64,000 nt of DNA from Phlebotomus papatasi (taxonomy: Eukaryota; Arthropoda; Insecta; Diptera; Psychodidae): assembly GCF_024763615.1 (NCBI RefSeq), contig NC_077223.1:5890001-5954000 (forward strand). The letters are read 5' to 3'. The notes under the pieces are model-generated. The model ran no database searches. It was given only the letters and a program-made list of their open reading frames with translations, and had not been told where the DNA came from. Position 1 is the first letter of the stretch; every line of letters begins with the position of its first letter. Below are positions 11,439 through 24,508 of the stretch, piece after piece. Both the position numbers and the translations under genes were made by a program.

Positions 11439-12246
11439 GTTATCAGATGAGCTTTTCACGGATTTCCTTCTTCCAGCGGCTGCTACAACGGATCAATTTA
11501 TTGGAAACGGTTGATGGTGTGCAGAAATGCTCAACGGGTTTTACTCTCTTATCGAGTTGCATGTTCATTACAGAAGAGATCTTCTTCAAAATCCTAGTAT
11601 CCCCTGGTTACGTCTACATATTTTGAAAGCAATACATGATCGCGATAGGGTTTATAGTGAGTGGAAAAGGTCTAAAATTCAAACTCATTTTTCTCAAAAA
11701 CTCCTTTGTGCAAGTTAATCAAATGTTAGAGTGTTGTAGTCTAGGCTATGAGGTTTCCAAAAGGTGGCGTGTGTTCGGTGTAGTTATAATAGAACCGGAG
11801 ATATGTGGGGTGAAAATTCACGAAACTCAAAACGCCATATCGTCAGTTGGATCAGCATTTGTCGTAACTTTCTCAGCGCCTCATCAGCACTTCTTCTAAC
11901 ACTATGGAAATACACACACTATACAAGAAGTGCTGATGAGGCGCTGAGAAAGTTACGACAAATGCTGATCCAACTGACGATATCTCCGGTTCTATTAGAC
12001 CGATTTTGACGAGTGAGACCGCAAATTAAAGGTCTTGGAAAGCGTTACAACTTTCTAAAACATTTGAACTTCGTGGGATCAACACCAGAGGCGCCACAGT
12101 CGAAAAACCAATGACTTTTAATTAAATTTATTTCACAAAATCAGTATCAATTTATTACAATTAATTCTTTAATTAAATGTAAAAAAAAACAAAGGGGCAT
12201 CATTCCAGAAAATGCTTAAAGTTCTCAGAGCTTCTCCGCAATTGTT
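11439..12246. repeat. Dispersed repeat with an embedded long hairpin; CSE1L 3' flank
   Basis: 11700-11836 is an inverse copy of a family also at 33629-33720 and 36946-37060, with hallmark GAACCGGAGATAT and CTAGGCTATGAG. The hairpin at 11837-11983 is listed separately. Two inverted AATAAA motifs, TTTATT at 12127-12132 and 12151-12156, are probable CSE1L poly(A) signals. Confidence 0.6.
11837..11983. repeat. Perfect 59-bp inverted repeat (long hairpin)
   Basis: 11837-11895 and 11925-11983 are exact inverse complements with no mismatch, around a 29-bp spacer. The left arm starts ATATCGTCAGTTGGATCAGC and ends GCACTTCTT. It sits in a dispersed repeat, but the arms themselves are not found elsewhere in this window. 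Transcribed on either strand it would fold to a 59-bp perfect duplex, a possible Dicer-2 substrate; that use is inference. Confidence 0.95.
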
Positions 12247-15200
12247 CTAATGGATCTGAACTCCTGCTTGGGCACAGTATTTGTTGAGAATTTCCTTGGG
12301 CAGAACGGGCAATTTGTTGAGGAGCTGCGGAATCATTCCTGGCTGTGCAACTGATGCTTTTGCTAAATTCTGCACCAAAAATATCCTTCCGTCCGTCACT
12401 TCCGGATACGGATCATTGACTTTGGGTTGGGCATAGTTGAGCTGGGAGTAGGCCACTTGATATCCTGGTGTATCTTCCACTTCAATAAAATCATCATCGC
12501 CTCCTCCAGAGCCCTCAGTCTGAGCCTCGAAGATTTGCAGGAGGGACTCCAGGAGGCGTGGCCAGAACTGGACATAGGGTTCATTCACCATACTTGGACA
12601 TTCACAGAGAATCTTGGCGATCCCTATAGCTACAATCTTCTTGTCTATGTCCGTGGATACTCGATTGAGTTCTGGAATGAACACCCTATCCAGAACCATT
12701 CCAAACATCTGAGCCTGAATCTCATCGATCATCTGCACAAGATTCGCACTTCCAATTTTGCCAGCGTAGAAACTGAAGAAGATTATCAATCCGCGAATGT
12801 ACTTTGTTGTTTTGGAGAGGCTAAGTCGCTGGAAAAGTAGGACAAAGATCTGCCTGAGGCTCTGTTGGAGCTCCTGCATGGGATAGTGCAGGAGAAGGGT
12901 CTGCAGGAGATAGAATCCTTCGTGATCATTCGACTTTGAGGCGATCATCTTCTGAAAAACTCCCAGAACGGCATTTAACTTGCTGTATGCTACAATTTGC
13001 CCCGATCCCTGTCTTATGTATGCACAGATCAGCCGGATGAGCGGTGTTACATTCCCGGGACGGTCCCAGAGCAACGGTGATAGGAGGAAAGGGAACAGAG
13101 CCATGTAGGGTTCTGGAATTTGAGAAACTCCCTCCCTCATTTCCAGCAACAGCGACAGCAGTTGAAAAACATACGGGATGAACTCTAGGATATCCTGCTG
13201 CAGAATGGCCTGGAAGATGGGAAACAGTGCCTCTTCGAAGGACTCAACAGCACTCGCCTGAGCCTTGCACACAATCTTTATCGACAGCGACAGAGTTTCG
13301 AAGAGGTAGTGATTGAAATGGGGCTTTGAGGGATTCTTTGAGACAACTGTGAGAATTTGTGTGAGACGCGGAAGTACAATGGAACCCATGAAAGGTAGAC
13401 CGGCCTCCTGCAGAACCGACGTACTCCTCATGATGGCCTTCATCACATACTCATTCTCCATCGAACCGGCCATCTCTAGTGCCCCAAACAGTCCACTGAA
13501 CAAATCTCCAGCCAATGGAGACAGTTCTGTGGCTGTTACTGGAGACTTCTGACCAGGGATTCGGATCATCAGGATTTTCTCAATGGCACAAGCAGCATAG
13601 CTGTGCACAACGACACTCTGGGCCTGAAAGGTAAATTATTGGCATTTGCAATACTGTGAAACGCCTATTCTAGAAGAAATCATGGGACTTTACATATTAG
13701 CCCCGTCTTAAACTAAAGGTCACGCCTCTTTCTAATGTTGACCTCTATAATGTTTAAATGAAATCTAGTTGAAAGTGAGGTTATGCTAAGCATAACCTTA
13801 AAAACTTATTCAAACTTTTGAGGCTCATAGACAGAAACTGAACCTTGCTTAAGATTTACAGTATTTCAGAACGTTAGAGTGCCTTATTAAACCAAAGTTG
13901 TAGCAAAGAAAAGTAACATAGGGCTAGAACTGCGACCTTGTAATAAGGAATAACCAATTTTTGAAGCTCAATTTAGATTAGATTTCAAATATTCTGAGCA
14001 ATAATCGACATTGAGTCATTTTCTCATTTAGTTACGACTCGACAATTTTTAGGTTATGTGCATCCTAACCTCAAAAAACACGATATTTTTTAATATGGTA
14101 ACCTAAACTGTCTCTCACAGGATTTTTTGTCAGTAGTTTAGTCAAAAAACTAAGGAATTGTCTTCGGTAATCTTCATATAGTTCAATATTGCTTAGAACG
14201 CCGAAGAATTGCCTAGAATGTTTTCTGGCCGGGGTATTGTTCCAATCTGTTTATCATCTTATCAGTTTCTCTAATGGGCAAAAGGTAAGAGAAAGGTCAT
14301 ACTATAATTTCAACATTTGAACGTCCACCGGAAGTCAAGGACCATCATTTTTTACGGTATCGACCTCCGCGATGGCAAATTTTCGCTTTCCTTTGGTATT
14401 TTTGGACTATAGGGTCAAAATGAATAATAATGTGCATCGGGAAAGTACACAAAAAATCGGTTACAAATAGTGAAGAGTCCAATAAGCCTGGGAACCATTA
14501 CAGAAATCGCGCGTCAAAGAAGATTAGTTAAAAAAAACAACGTGTCGTTGTTGATTTCGAGCGCACGTTGGCCCCCACGAACAGCGAATGCAAATTCTTC
14601 TCCAAAAGGGCATTTTGTTGGTCAATGTCATGCCTAAAAAATATCAGTGTCAATCCTCTGAAAGCAGACCTTTATCTTGAAACGATATTCGCGAGGCAGT
14701 ACCAATTTCATATATTTGGTTAGCATATTTTGTTCCAAAACTTCTGACCGACTCAGCAAAAATATGCTGAAAACTCTGCTTTTTTAAGATAATTGTGGTC
14801 GATATAGCTTCTCGTCAACGGTTAAGTCATCTGTAACATATTTGTTCCAAAAATTTTCGGTGTCCGTGGACGAGGTAATATTTTAAACTTGGGGAAGCTT
14901 TTTGTTCCCATTGTCGGGAATAAATCCGTGTAAGTGATTTCGTCTTACAGTTAAGGCTTATACTTCAGTCGAGATGGATTTCGGTGGCGAAAGTTCATAA
15001 GAAACATCAAATAAAAATCAACTTGAGAGTGTTTTATACAGACGCGTGCATAACGAAAAGGGAATCTCGAATTAAAAAAGTGAAACCAGCACGAAAATTG
15101 CCACAAATTTGGCGTCCTCCTCGCTTCAGTGACGGATGACTGAGTGTGAGCTATTTTTTGGAACAAATTCGTTACTAATATTGATGATCTTTTTGAGTCT

Positions 15201-18200
15201 AGTAAAATGAACAAGATTGTGCCAAAAATTATGGTGTCCGTGAACGAATGGTGCTGACCGATTAGCATATTTTTGCTGAGCGATTCAGCAATAACATGCT
15301 GAAAACTCTGCTTTTTAGCTGAGATTCTTTACAATCTCAACTTTTGGGGTCACAGGTGAAATCCAACCTCGTCAGATCAGGCTTAAATTTTGGATGTACG
15401 TTCCGTCCCATCCAGTGTACTAATACTTTTGGAGAGAAAGAACGGAAAGAGATATCTACATGCGGTTTTCGGCAAAGGTTAAATGCGATTAAATCCACGA
15501 TTTTATAACACTCCCAAATTTTGTACTCTCAATAACTCAGCCCCTATGGCATCGATCGGGCTCAAACTTTAGTATGTTATAGCTGCGTCTAAGAGATTTC
15601 GATTAAACAAATTGAGGTTCCCGCCCCCCCTGACCCGATCTAGAAAGGGTCAAAATTTCAATTTTCAAATGGACATATCTCCGGATCTAATTATCAGAAT
15701 TTGAAAAATTTTGGCGTTTTGGAAAGCTCTCGTGGAGCACTACAACCCTTGTGACACCCTATTCCGCAAATTTAATCGAAAGTCTAATTAATCGAAAATT
15801 CGATTTTTGAAAATTTAATTAAAAATATTTCGGAAACTAGACGATGCCTTTTCTTTAAATTTTAGTATATTGCAGCTAAGGTCGAGACCTTTCCAACGTT
15901 GAGTCGCACTCCTCCCTCGATGTCCCCTGACCCGAGCTATAATCCAAAATGTCTACAAACATAACCTCGCCTTCTTACCTTTGGATTATTACCTCCGTTT
16001 TTTCTGATTGTTCTTACAAAATATTGCTCTAAATTTTAAGGTTATGCATAACCTAACCTAAAATAAAACCAGGCTATCACTCAACTGGAATTTTTCTAAA
16101 TCTTTTTCAATTTTCAAATCTTTTATTTCAAAATTTTGAGTGACATTACCTGAAGCATTTTTAATACGGTTAACTTTCGCTTAATATTTTTGTCGAAGCA
16201 AATATGTTCTAATCCGGTGTAGGGTGGAGTAAGTACTTTTGGCCACTTTTAGGCTTCATGTACTTGTAATTTTTATAATCTTTATATAAATAAAATGAAA
16301 TTTTGTACAAAGATACCTTAAAGCCGTTTCTTCCTAATAATCCAAGAGAACTCCCATTTTTTTTTGGATATTTTAGTGAAAAATGCATTTTATGCAACTA
16401 CACTCAGTCCCGGCATTAAGTCCTTCGGGATTATGCACCTGACGGAATTATGCACACACAATTATGCAAATTTGCCTACCATCGGGAGTCAATTTATGAA
16501 ATCATTTTTGAAATACGCCTGAATGCATACTATGGTGCGACGCGGGAAATTTGAAAACATTTTGCTACTTTTTCAGAACAAAATTTTAATTTCTTTTTTT
16601 TAAGGTATTTTTTTTTATTAGTCTAACCATTTATTGAAGAACTCTGGCCATGTACTGTTTGTTAATGCATTTATATTGTTGAATTAGTTGAAACATTTGA
16701 ATCTTTTTGTTTGAACTACTTTTATCGACTTTTACTCTCTGCGCGAAATTCGTTCAACGGTCAATTTATTCAAAAGAAAGCCCCTGTAGGTATGCAAATT
16801 TTCTCGATGCATAATGCCATTTCGCGCGTTTTTTTTCGGTCCCGAAAATGTGCATAATGCCGGGATCTAGTGTATGCATGTTTCAGTACTTTTGGCCACT
16901 TTGTAAGCACATTTGGCCACTTGTTTCCAATAGAATTTTAATAAAATAACAGAAGAAATATCTCTCGAAAACTTTCACAAATACGCAGCACAAGTCCTAT
17001 TCTTATTTAACACCAATTTTATGTGATTATTAGAGTATTTTAAACGACTTTTTGCACATTTCCTATTTTATATAAAAATAAGTCAAAAGTCACGATTGTT
17101 TTTATTGAAATCCGCGGGATGTGCCACGTGTAAGATGTATGGGAAAATGAATGGCCAAAAGTACTTACACAGCCGAAAAAAGTAAGCTCTTTTAGCCACA
17201 TCCGATTTTCATTTAATTTGTTAGAAAATTTTATTAAGGATGATATCACTATAAAATTTAGTTAATTAAGAAATGGACTTTCATTCAATAACATCAAATA
17301 CTTTCCTCAAAAATATCAAATAATGCAAAACAATTTCTTTTAACATTAGCAAGTTTCTTAAGAATCCCATGTTTTTTTTAGTGTTTGTTTACCTTGTCGA
17401 GAATTTCTATCAATAACTTAGAATTAATCAAGTCGATACAAAATCAAATATGGTTTTCTGATTCGTTAGATTAGAGGTCAGGAAATAAGACCCATTTTCC
17501 TGTTCTAAATAAATTCATAATTGCCCTACAATGTGATTTTACTTTAGGTGGCCAAAAGTGCTTACATGGCCAAAAGCGCTGACTCTACCCTAATTATTTT
17601 TCACTGTGACCTTGTTGTGTATCGTTTTAAGGAGGTTAAAAAAAAACTGGGGTGACATGATAACTTATTTTCGATACTATCGACTGTCGATTCTGAAAAC
17701 TTTAAACGATAGCTCCACTTCCTGTAACTAGTGTTGATATTTATCAACAGTATTATTCTGTTAAAAATCTCTCCATGAATGACCCAACAATCCGTAAAAA
17801 GTCGACATTCGCGTAATCTAATAGATATAGATTTATCGATACTGTCGATTCGAGAGTGTCGAAAAGTTATCATTCCACCCCTGGTGCCCAAAAAAATTCC
17901 TACGTCATTCTAAAGATGTTTTCTCCTAAAAATTCAGAAAAATTGATTTTTTCTAACCTCTGATTTTTGACATTCTGAATTTTAAAGGATTAATCCGTGT
18001 GACATTTCGGTCCGATGGATTAATTTTGAGGTTAAAAATTTAAGCAATCTATATGAAGCTTTCAAATCATTTTTTGTAGTGGCAAAATTATCGAAAATAA
18101 ATTCTTTCCCACATGGTCTTGAATTTTTGAAGTTATACTTAACATAACCTAAATCTTTTCGAATTTATTTATTTTTTTTGCTAAATAAGAGGCTCAAATT

Positions 18201-19963
18201 GCATATCTTCCACGAAATGTGTGGAAAAAATTATTAATGTAACCGATATTGATTTTTTGTCAAAAAGAAAAATGTTCCCGAAAAAGGTGCACGGAATAGC
18301 CCGAACTCCCCTAAAAATTTTTAATCTTTGGATTGAATTTAATGGACTAACCTGCAAGTGCCTGATGATAAGCGGCAGACAAGCAACGACACTGGACGTC
18401 TCCAGGCAGCTCCGGAAGCTGATCAGGAATTTCAGGGCGTCTGCCTTGAGCACAGGCATCTCATTGACATTGCTCCTCTCCAATTCCGGAATGATATGCT
18501 GCTGGCAGAATTGCGGCAGGGGCACGAGTTCTGACGTTTGAGTGACTCCGTGCCTTTGGGTACTTCCGCGGGAAGCTAGGGAAGTGACCAGGAAGATGGC
18601 AGTATCCTTGGCCTTCCAGTTGGCTTGGGGATTTTCTGAGTGACGCGTGAGGAGGACCTGGAGGTACTGACTGAAGATCTCAAAAATTTTAGCCTCGAAC
18701 TTCTGCGAGAGGATCTTGACCAGGTCACAGGCTGCCCGTCGGCGAGTATCAATGTCTGATCCTTCGATATCCCGCCGGATGTACTCTTCCGGATTGTCCT
18801 CGAAGAGTTCCTCATCGGACTTCCGGAAATCCATATTGGGGATGATGACTTTCTCGCAGATACTGGCCAGGACATTGGGATCCTCAAAGAGATGCCTGTA
18901 GTGCGTACGATCTGCCACAGTTCCCAGGAAAGTCAGTGCATGAGAGACGAGTGTATCGTACTTTGTCTGGATGCCAGTATTCACCAGGAGTTCCCAGACA
19001 GCTGTCACGAATTGTGGCATAAATGGGCTGAATTCTTCGTCGTATTTCTGGGCGTAGAGGCAGAGATTTTCACAGATTTGACTCTTGAGCTGTTCCAGAA
19101 CTCCAGCATCTTCATCATCTGGCGTTCGCAGCAGAGGAACATCCGTGGTGAGCATTTTGTGGAAGCTGGGCATCCAGGTATTCATGTTGTCCTCGAAGAA
19201 TTCCGGAAGATCCTGATAGTTCAGGGAATAGAAGACTTTGCACACAAGTACGAGGGATCCATAAATGACCTTTAGGGCTTGCTGATTTCCCGCATGAGTC
19301 GTGGCAAGATTCATTGTGGCCACCAGGAGATCCGTCAGAGGCTTAGCCAGTTTATCCAGGACCAACTTAATTTCCACCCAGAGACTCTGACTTTTGAACT
19401 CATACCGATACCTCTTGAACAGACTGTGGCCAGTCTGGAGAATCCCATTGATCACATTGAAGTCTCCAGTGGCAAATTTTTCCACCATCTCATCAATCAA
19501 CTGTGGCCACTTGTCCGGAAAATCGTACTTTCCAATGATACTCACAGCATCGCTCAGTTGCTTCTGCGTCGCTGTTGGACTCTTCAGCATCAGTGTCACA
19601 ATCAGCGTCTTAATAGCCGTTCGATCTGTCTCATGGATTTTGTCCGGCTTACCCTCTTCCGGATCATAGTACCAATTCCTCTTTACATAATTCTTAAATG
19701 TCACAGATCCCGCCACCCGGATAGTCATATCCAAATCCTCCTTGTCGATCAGGTGCAACAGCAGAATCGGATAGTTTTGATTGCCCTCCACACCCTCCAA
19801 GAACTGCTCAGCTGAAGAAAACAACAAAAAGTTACCAAAAAAAAGTCCCCCAAATAATCAAATTGACCATAACCTTACCAGGGCGTCGGATGTTTGGGTC
19901 CGGGTTCAGCGTTTGCTGCAAGTACTGAGCCAAGAGGCGAAAATTCTCCTCATTGAGATCCAT
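12247..19963 (-). CDS. Cse1l: Exportin-2 (CSE1L/CAS), importin-alpha re-exporter
   Basis: Three minus-strand exons, 19963-19879, 19811-18352 and 13623-12247, join in phase to 2922 bp, 973 residues plus stop; human CSE1L is 971. The start MDLNEENFRLLAQYLQQTL is followed by NPDPNIRRPAEQFLE across the first splice, then the importin-beta N-terminal repeat (GNQNYPILLLHLI, SVTFKNYVKRNW). Conserved blocks include KQLSDAVSIIGKYDFPDKWP, QDLPEFFEDNMNTWM and EEYIRRDIEGSDIDTRRRAA. The C-terminal CAS region has VHSYAACAIEKIL, SKNPSKPHFNHY and FIEVEDTPGYQ. Known: this HEAT-repeat karyopherin exports importin-alpha from the nucleus with RanGTP. Intron 1 is 67 bp. Intron 2 is 4.7 kb and full of mobile elements. 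No frame damage is seen, so the gene should be functional. Confidence 0.97.
16222..17590. mobile_element. TA-flanked non-autonomous DNA element (GGGTGGAGT ends)
   Basis: The left end GGGTGGAGTAAGTACTTTTGG and the right end (inverse GGGTAGAGTCAGCGCTTTTG) are imperfect inverted repeats flanked by TA at 16220-16221 and 17591-17592. ACTTTTGGCCAC recurs several times in the subterminal regions in both orientations. It contains the nested MITE at 16401-16872, so its own length is about 0.9 kb. No transposase is seen. Mariner-superfamily is inferred from the TA target. The ends resemble the element at 53413-53637. Confidence 0.75.
16401..16872. mobile_element. Nested MITE with CCCGGCATTA ends
   Basis: The left end CACTCAGTCCCGGCATTAAG and the right end (inverse CACTAGATCCCGGCATTATG) are flanked by TA at 16399-16400 and 16873-16874. 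Removing it rejoins ATGCAACTATGCATG in the outer element. ATTATGCAC recurs near both ends. It has no coding capacity and is a later insertion than the 16222 element. Confidence 0.85.
17647..17883. mobile_element. MITE, CTGGGGTG ends, copy 1
   Basis: Inverted ends CTGGGGTGACATGATAACTT (left) and the inverse of a right end ending CACCCCTGG. Internal inverted ATCGATACTGTCGATTCG and TTCGATACTATCGACTGTCG palindromes follow. A second copy is at 52467-52703. The CAGGGGTG-like end suggests a hAT affinity, but no 8-bp duplication is visible. Confidence 0.7.
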
Positions 19964-22900
19964 GATGGTTCTAGGTAAACTTTTACAACTCACAAAATAT
20001 GATGAAATACGTGGAAAACAAGGAAAATATCACTTTTCTGCGATGAATGTCGCGCTTTCTCAAAAACAATTGCAAACTGCAAGAAGTTTGAGCCGGAAAT
20101 TTTTCGGAAGGCGCGCAAATGTAATACCCGGCAGACAACATCAACCACACTACCCGGCCGTAGCAGTACGCTAGTACGTAGTACGCATGTGTATATCCCG
20201 CATAATCACATTATTTTTTTTCTATAAGATAAGTACAGTACAAGTACAAGCATTTCTTTTTAACACTTGGTAGAACCCTAACTAAAACTGTCACGGAAGG
20301 ACCAAGTAGCAGCCGCTGCCATTTATCGAATTTTACATAATATTTTGATATTTTTAATTATATTTAAACATTCGGAGCTTTAGTCAGTTCTTTTCTGGTG
20401 TCTGAATCAGAAATTTCATCTCCTTGGGTACTGTATCTAAAGATTTTTAACCATTCGATGTTTTCATTTTTATCAGAATGCGGCAGCCATTGAATGTTTC
20501 AATTTTTCTCTTATTTTTCAAAGCAAAAATTCTACTTTATGAACAATAGTTAATACTATTAACTATTTTCTATTAACTTTGCTTAACAAAATGGATTTTT
20601 AGCTTTGGGAAATAAGAGAAAAATTGAAGCATTCAAAAACTGACGCATTCAAAGGCATGTCACTTTCCCCCATAATTCTTCTCAATCATTTGCAAAAACA
20701 CTTGTAATTTGTTCTTTTAAGGTCTTTATACACTAACAATCAAGAAAATTACATCTGCAGAACGTCAAACTCCCATATAAAGTGCATATGGCAGCAACTG
20801 CCACTTAGTCCTTCCGTGTGCAGTTTTTTGTTTTTGCGATTTATTTATATTAATATTTAATTTTTATTAAAAATTTTATAACGAAAAAATAGCCAGATAA
20901 ATTCTGCACGCATTCAATCAGGCCTCCAGGCGAAATGACATATTCTTGACTATAAAAAATTAAATTGAAAACTAAATTGGCAGCGGCTGCCACTAGGGTC
21001 CTTCCAAGTGTTATTTTCGTATCTTATAAGATAAGATGTCAAATTTTGAATTATAAGATTTTGGTATGCAAGATTAAGGTCTATGTGGTGAGTTTATTTG
21101 AACGAGACTACCATGCTAGCTATGAGTGTCATTTAGTTTTCGCGCTAATTTTTCTCTTTTGGAAGCAGAAGGCGGGAAAGAAAACCAGTAGAAAAGTGGA
21201 AAATATTTAGTGAAAAAGTTCATTCTGAGGAAACGGTGACCAAAGGAAAATGTTTAAGTAGTTTGAGTAGTAAGTGAAGAATTGTTTGGATTGCAGCCAA
21301 ATGAAAAACTGGGTGTTAATTTTTCCGCATACCAGCGACGTTTCGTGCTTTATTTGAGCACTTCTTCAGGCTCTGTGCAAGGGAGATATACAATGATTGA
21401 CATAGAGATTTGGAGTAGTACTTCTTCGAGATCTATAAATCACAATGAAAAGTTAAGTTTAGGTTTTTCTTAATGTTTATTTCTTTACAGAATGAGAGAT
21501 CTTCAGAGATCAGTGGAAAGTCAATAGCAGGAAGCATTTGTTGTCTTTGCAGAGTGCGACTTCCAAGTAAAGCTTGCACTTCCTTTATCAGAAATTTTCT
21601 CATCGGAGAATATGAGGTCACCGGAAAGATTGGATAAGAACTTTGCATAACAGGTGAAGAGGATGCTTTTGCAATGATTCGTTTTGAAGAATAATCTGTC
21701 AGGGATTGGGCAAAAATTTCTTTGGAAGTCCGAAGATTATATCAGGAATAGGATATAATTAAATAGTGACGAAAATGTATAGTCTTTTTTGTCCCCAATG
21801 ATGTCTTTGTATTATTCTGTATTTGAAAATGCGATCAGAAGATGCAGAAATATACTCACAACTTGCACCGATAGCAGAATTACCAAGCTGAGGAAGAAAA
21901 AGCCTGAGATAGCGTTGAGAAAAATAATTAAAACACTATTTTCAAAAAAAAAAATATGTTTCATTTTTCAAGAAAAAATATTGTATTCTGACGAAAGATT
22001 TCTCAACTTCAAATTAGTTAAATGAGTATTAAGAAAACCATTTCTTAAATTTTCCTTTCGAAAATCACCCATAAACAGACAATCTCGTACTTTGTGGCAC
22101 CTCTGAAAGTGTCCAATAGTTATGAGACGTTTTGAGGTTGGAATTCATATTTTATAAAATTCACCACTCAGGGTTGCATCGCAAATCTCGTTCATATAAA
22201 ATCTCGTTCTGAACAGAGCCTGCTAATAAAATTACGAGATTTGACATCTCGTTCATAAAGTTGCATCGCAAATCTCTTAAGTTAATAGACTAATAGACGA
22301 GATCTGTAAAGTTGCATCGCGCTGTTAGTAAAGATAAGTACAGTACAAGGTACAAGCATTTCTTTTTAAAACTATTTTTTAACACTAAACCTACCGAGAT
22401 TTTTATATACAGTGAGCGAAATTCAAATACGGCCAGACATATAAGTGGGTGGTGTAGGTGCTGTATTTCCATCAACTCATCGATCCTCAGCGACAATTTT
22501 ATCGGCACTGCATCGATTGTTCGATGCATTTTTTCTGCAATTTTTGGGGTAAGTTTTCCTTTTTCTTCTAAATAAACTAGTGAAATATGTTAGCAAAACA
22601 TTCTAGATGTGTTTCACGAACCTGGTATTATTGTATTGTGTCTTTCCTGCTTCTATTTCGCGAGGAAAAATACTTTGTTGAATTTTTTGAGTGCTCGCCA
22701 TGTTTAATTTTTTGCTTGGGAATTTATTTTCTTCTGAATTTCTTTAAAAATTCTGAATTTATTGATTTGCAAATGTAATACTCGTTTAGATAGAGTTGTT
22801 GTGTATTCACTTGTGTAATTTTTCTAAGTATTTTCTAATAATTTTGGGAGCGTGGGGAGTGAAATATATGCGTAGACAGGCTACTGAAAGTCTCAGCAGA

Positions 22901-23662
22901 TTTTCAGACATTGTGTCTGCCTTTAATCGCAAGAAATTTCGTTTAGTGAAAAAAAAACAGTTTATAACTTTTCTATTTTAAAAAAATAGAAAAAAACCAA
23001 AAATGAGCATAGAATACCAAATTGGTGTAAAATGCCACCTTATTCTTTATATGGAGTTGTCATCAGAAATGGACATTTGAATGGTTTATATCACATAACC
23101 TAAAAAACATTAACATTTTTTGAGTTGTGTCAAGTTTCGAAAAATCGCAAAAATACACGAAAATGTTAAAATAATGATTGAAAATTAAGTAATATAAAAC
23201 CTATAATTGTTGCAAAGTGGTACTGTAGAGAAAATTAAGGTGAAAATTCACTTTACGACTTGGTTTTATTTTTCGAATTCCTGTTGGAATTTCACATAAA
23301 ATTTTCTCGAGAAAAAAGCGCAAAATATATATGAGAATTTGAAAATTTTTACAGGAAAATATTGATATGAGTCCTAAAATCCTTGTCAAATTGCTAGGAA
23401 AAAGAAACTTTGGAATTTTTTGTCTATTTAAAAATATATATATATATATGAAAATTACAAGAAAATGGAAAAATATTTGTTGGAAAATTAATTTATGAGT
23501 CCTAAAACTGCTGTAGAAGTCTTACGGAACGAATAACTATAGAAAAAATGCTTCTTTGTTGAGAATATCTGCATTGGCATTTTCTCCCAGTTTGGTATTT
23601 TACGTGATTTTTTGGTTCGGGCTTTAAAGTGTTAAAATAAATTTTATTCATTTATTCATATA
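19964..23662. other. Intergenic: CSE1L promoter side and unassigned repeats
   Basis: The CSE1L leader and promoter are at the left end. Two copies of a roughly 40-bp segment containing GATAAGTACAGTACAAG and ACAAGCATTTCTTTTTAA lie at about 20227 and 22329. A stretch at 22160-22320 repeats GTTGCATCGC and AAATCTCGTTC three times. Several frames of 60-130 codons occur, but none has a family signature or flanking splice signals. I assign no gene. Confidence 0.6.
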
Positions 23663-24005
23663 CAGTACTGTCTCTCTATATGCAATGCACACTCTCTGTC
23701 TATATGCACAGCTTTTGTGTCGGTTGCAATCAAAATCAATTTGTTTACATTTTGGAAAAGTAATAAAAAAAATTATTTTCTTTGTAACTAATTTTTCTTG
23801 TTTTTAAATTTTTTAATTTTATTTTTTCTGTCTCATATTATATTTAAAATAACATGGGAAATTCTAGAACAATAAAAAAATGATAATTTATTAAAAGAAA
23901 GAAAAAAACCGTTGGGAATTTCAAAAAAAAGTTGTGCATATTCAGAGAGAGAACTGTCAGAAAAAGTACCCAAACCCAAACTGTGCATATAGAGAGACAG
24001 CACTG
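23663..24005. mobile_element. TA-flanked MITE, TGTCTCTCTATATGCA ends, copy 1
   Basis: The left end CAGTACTGTCTCTCTATATG and the right end inverse CAGTGCTGTCTCTCTATATG are flanked by TA at 23661-23662 and 24006-24007. It shares nearly all its interior with the copy at 41824-42149. No coding capacity; Tc1/mariner type by target and size. Confidence 0.9.
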
Positions 24006-24508
24006 TATCATTTGTCTACGATAAGTGGTACATATCAGTGGTTCAAAGGATTTAAAAAATCTGTGAAAGATCGAAGTATAGTTCCACCGGGTTGAATTTT
24101 GAGAATTTCACCACATTACAAAATTCAAATTCACGTCTGAAAAACTTGCAAAAAATGAACATATGTAAATTTGTCAAAAATTCTTTTAATTCGGAACGAA
24201 CTGTGCGAAAGAGTGGTAGCAATTTACATACGTAAAAAACAACTAGTTTTGATGCAAGATTTATTATCAAAATGCTTTTTGGTCCTTCGATTGTTCCATA
24301 ACCCAAAAACAAAAATCTACGTTTCCTGCCATAACCATAGAATTTCTTCAATTTCCGTAGATTTGGTGAGTTTTTCAATTTTTTAGGGCATCCCTGAATT
24401 TAACTGGCTTTATTCTTGGTCATCCAATTTCGAGAAATTATAGGAAAACCAGTAAAAGAGGAAATAGTAAAGTTTTCTGGTCAAAATAATCAAGAATTCT
24501 TTATTGAT

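Larger units (their letters stand above)
13624..18351 (-). other. Intron 2 of CSE1L, filled with repeats
   Basis: Besides the three elements listed separately (16222, 16401 and 17647), it holds a direct repeat around 14720-14790 and 15255-15320 (shared TGCTGAAAACTCTGCTTTTT). It also has an insect-type dispersed repeat at 15500-15960 with GTATGTTATAGCTGCGTCTA and a TGACCCGAGCTATAA motif that recurs inverted near 34470. I see no coding exon. Confidence 0.7.

Noticed and set aside
18576..18887. Long shadow frames antisense or offset to CSE1L, e.g. Ser/Arg-rich 103 codons
   Set aside because: Alternative-frame shadows of a conserved exon.
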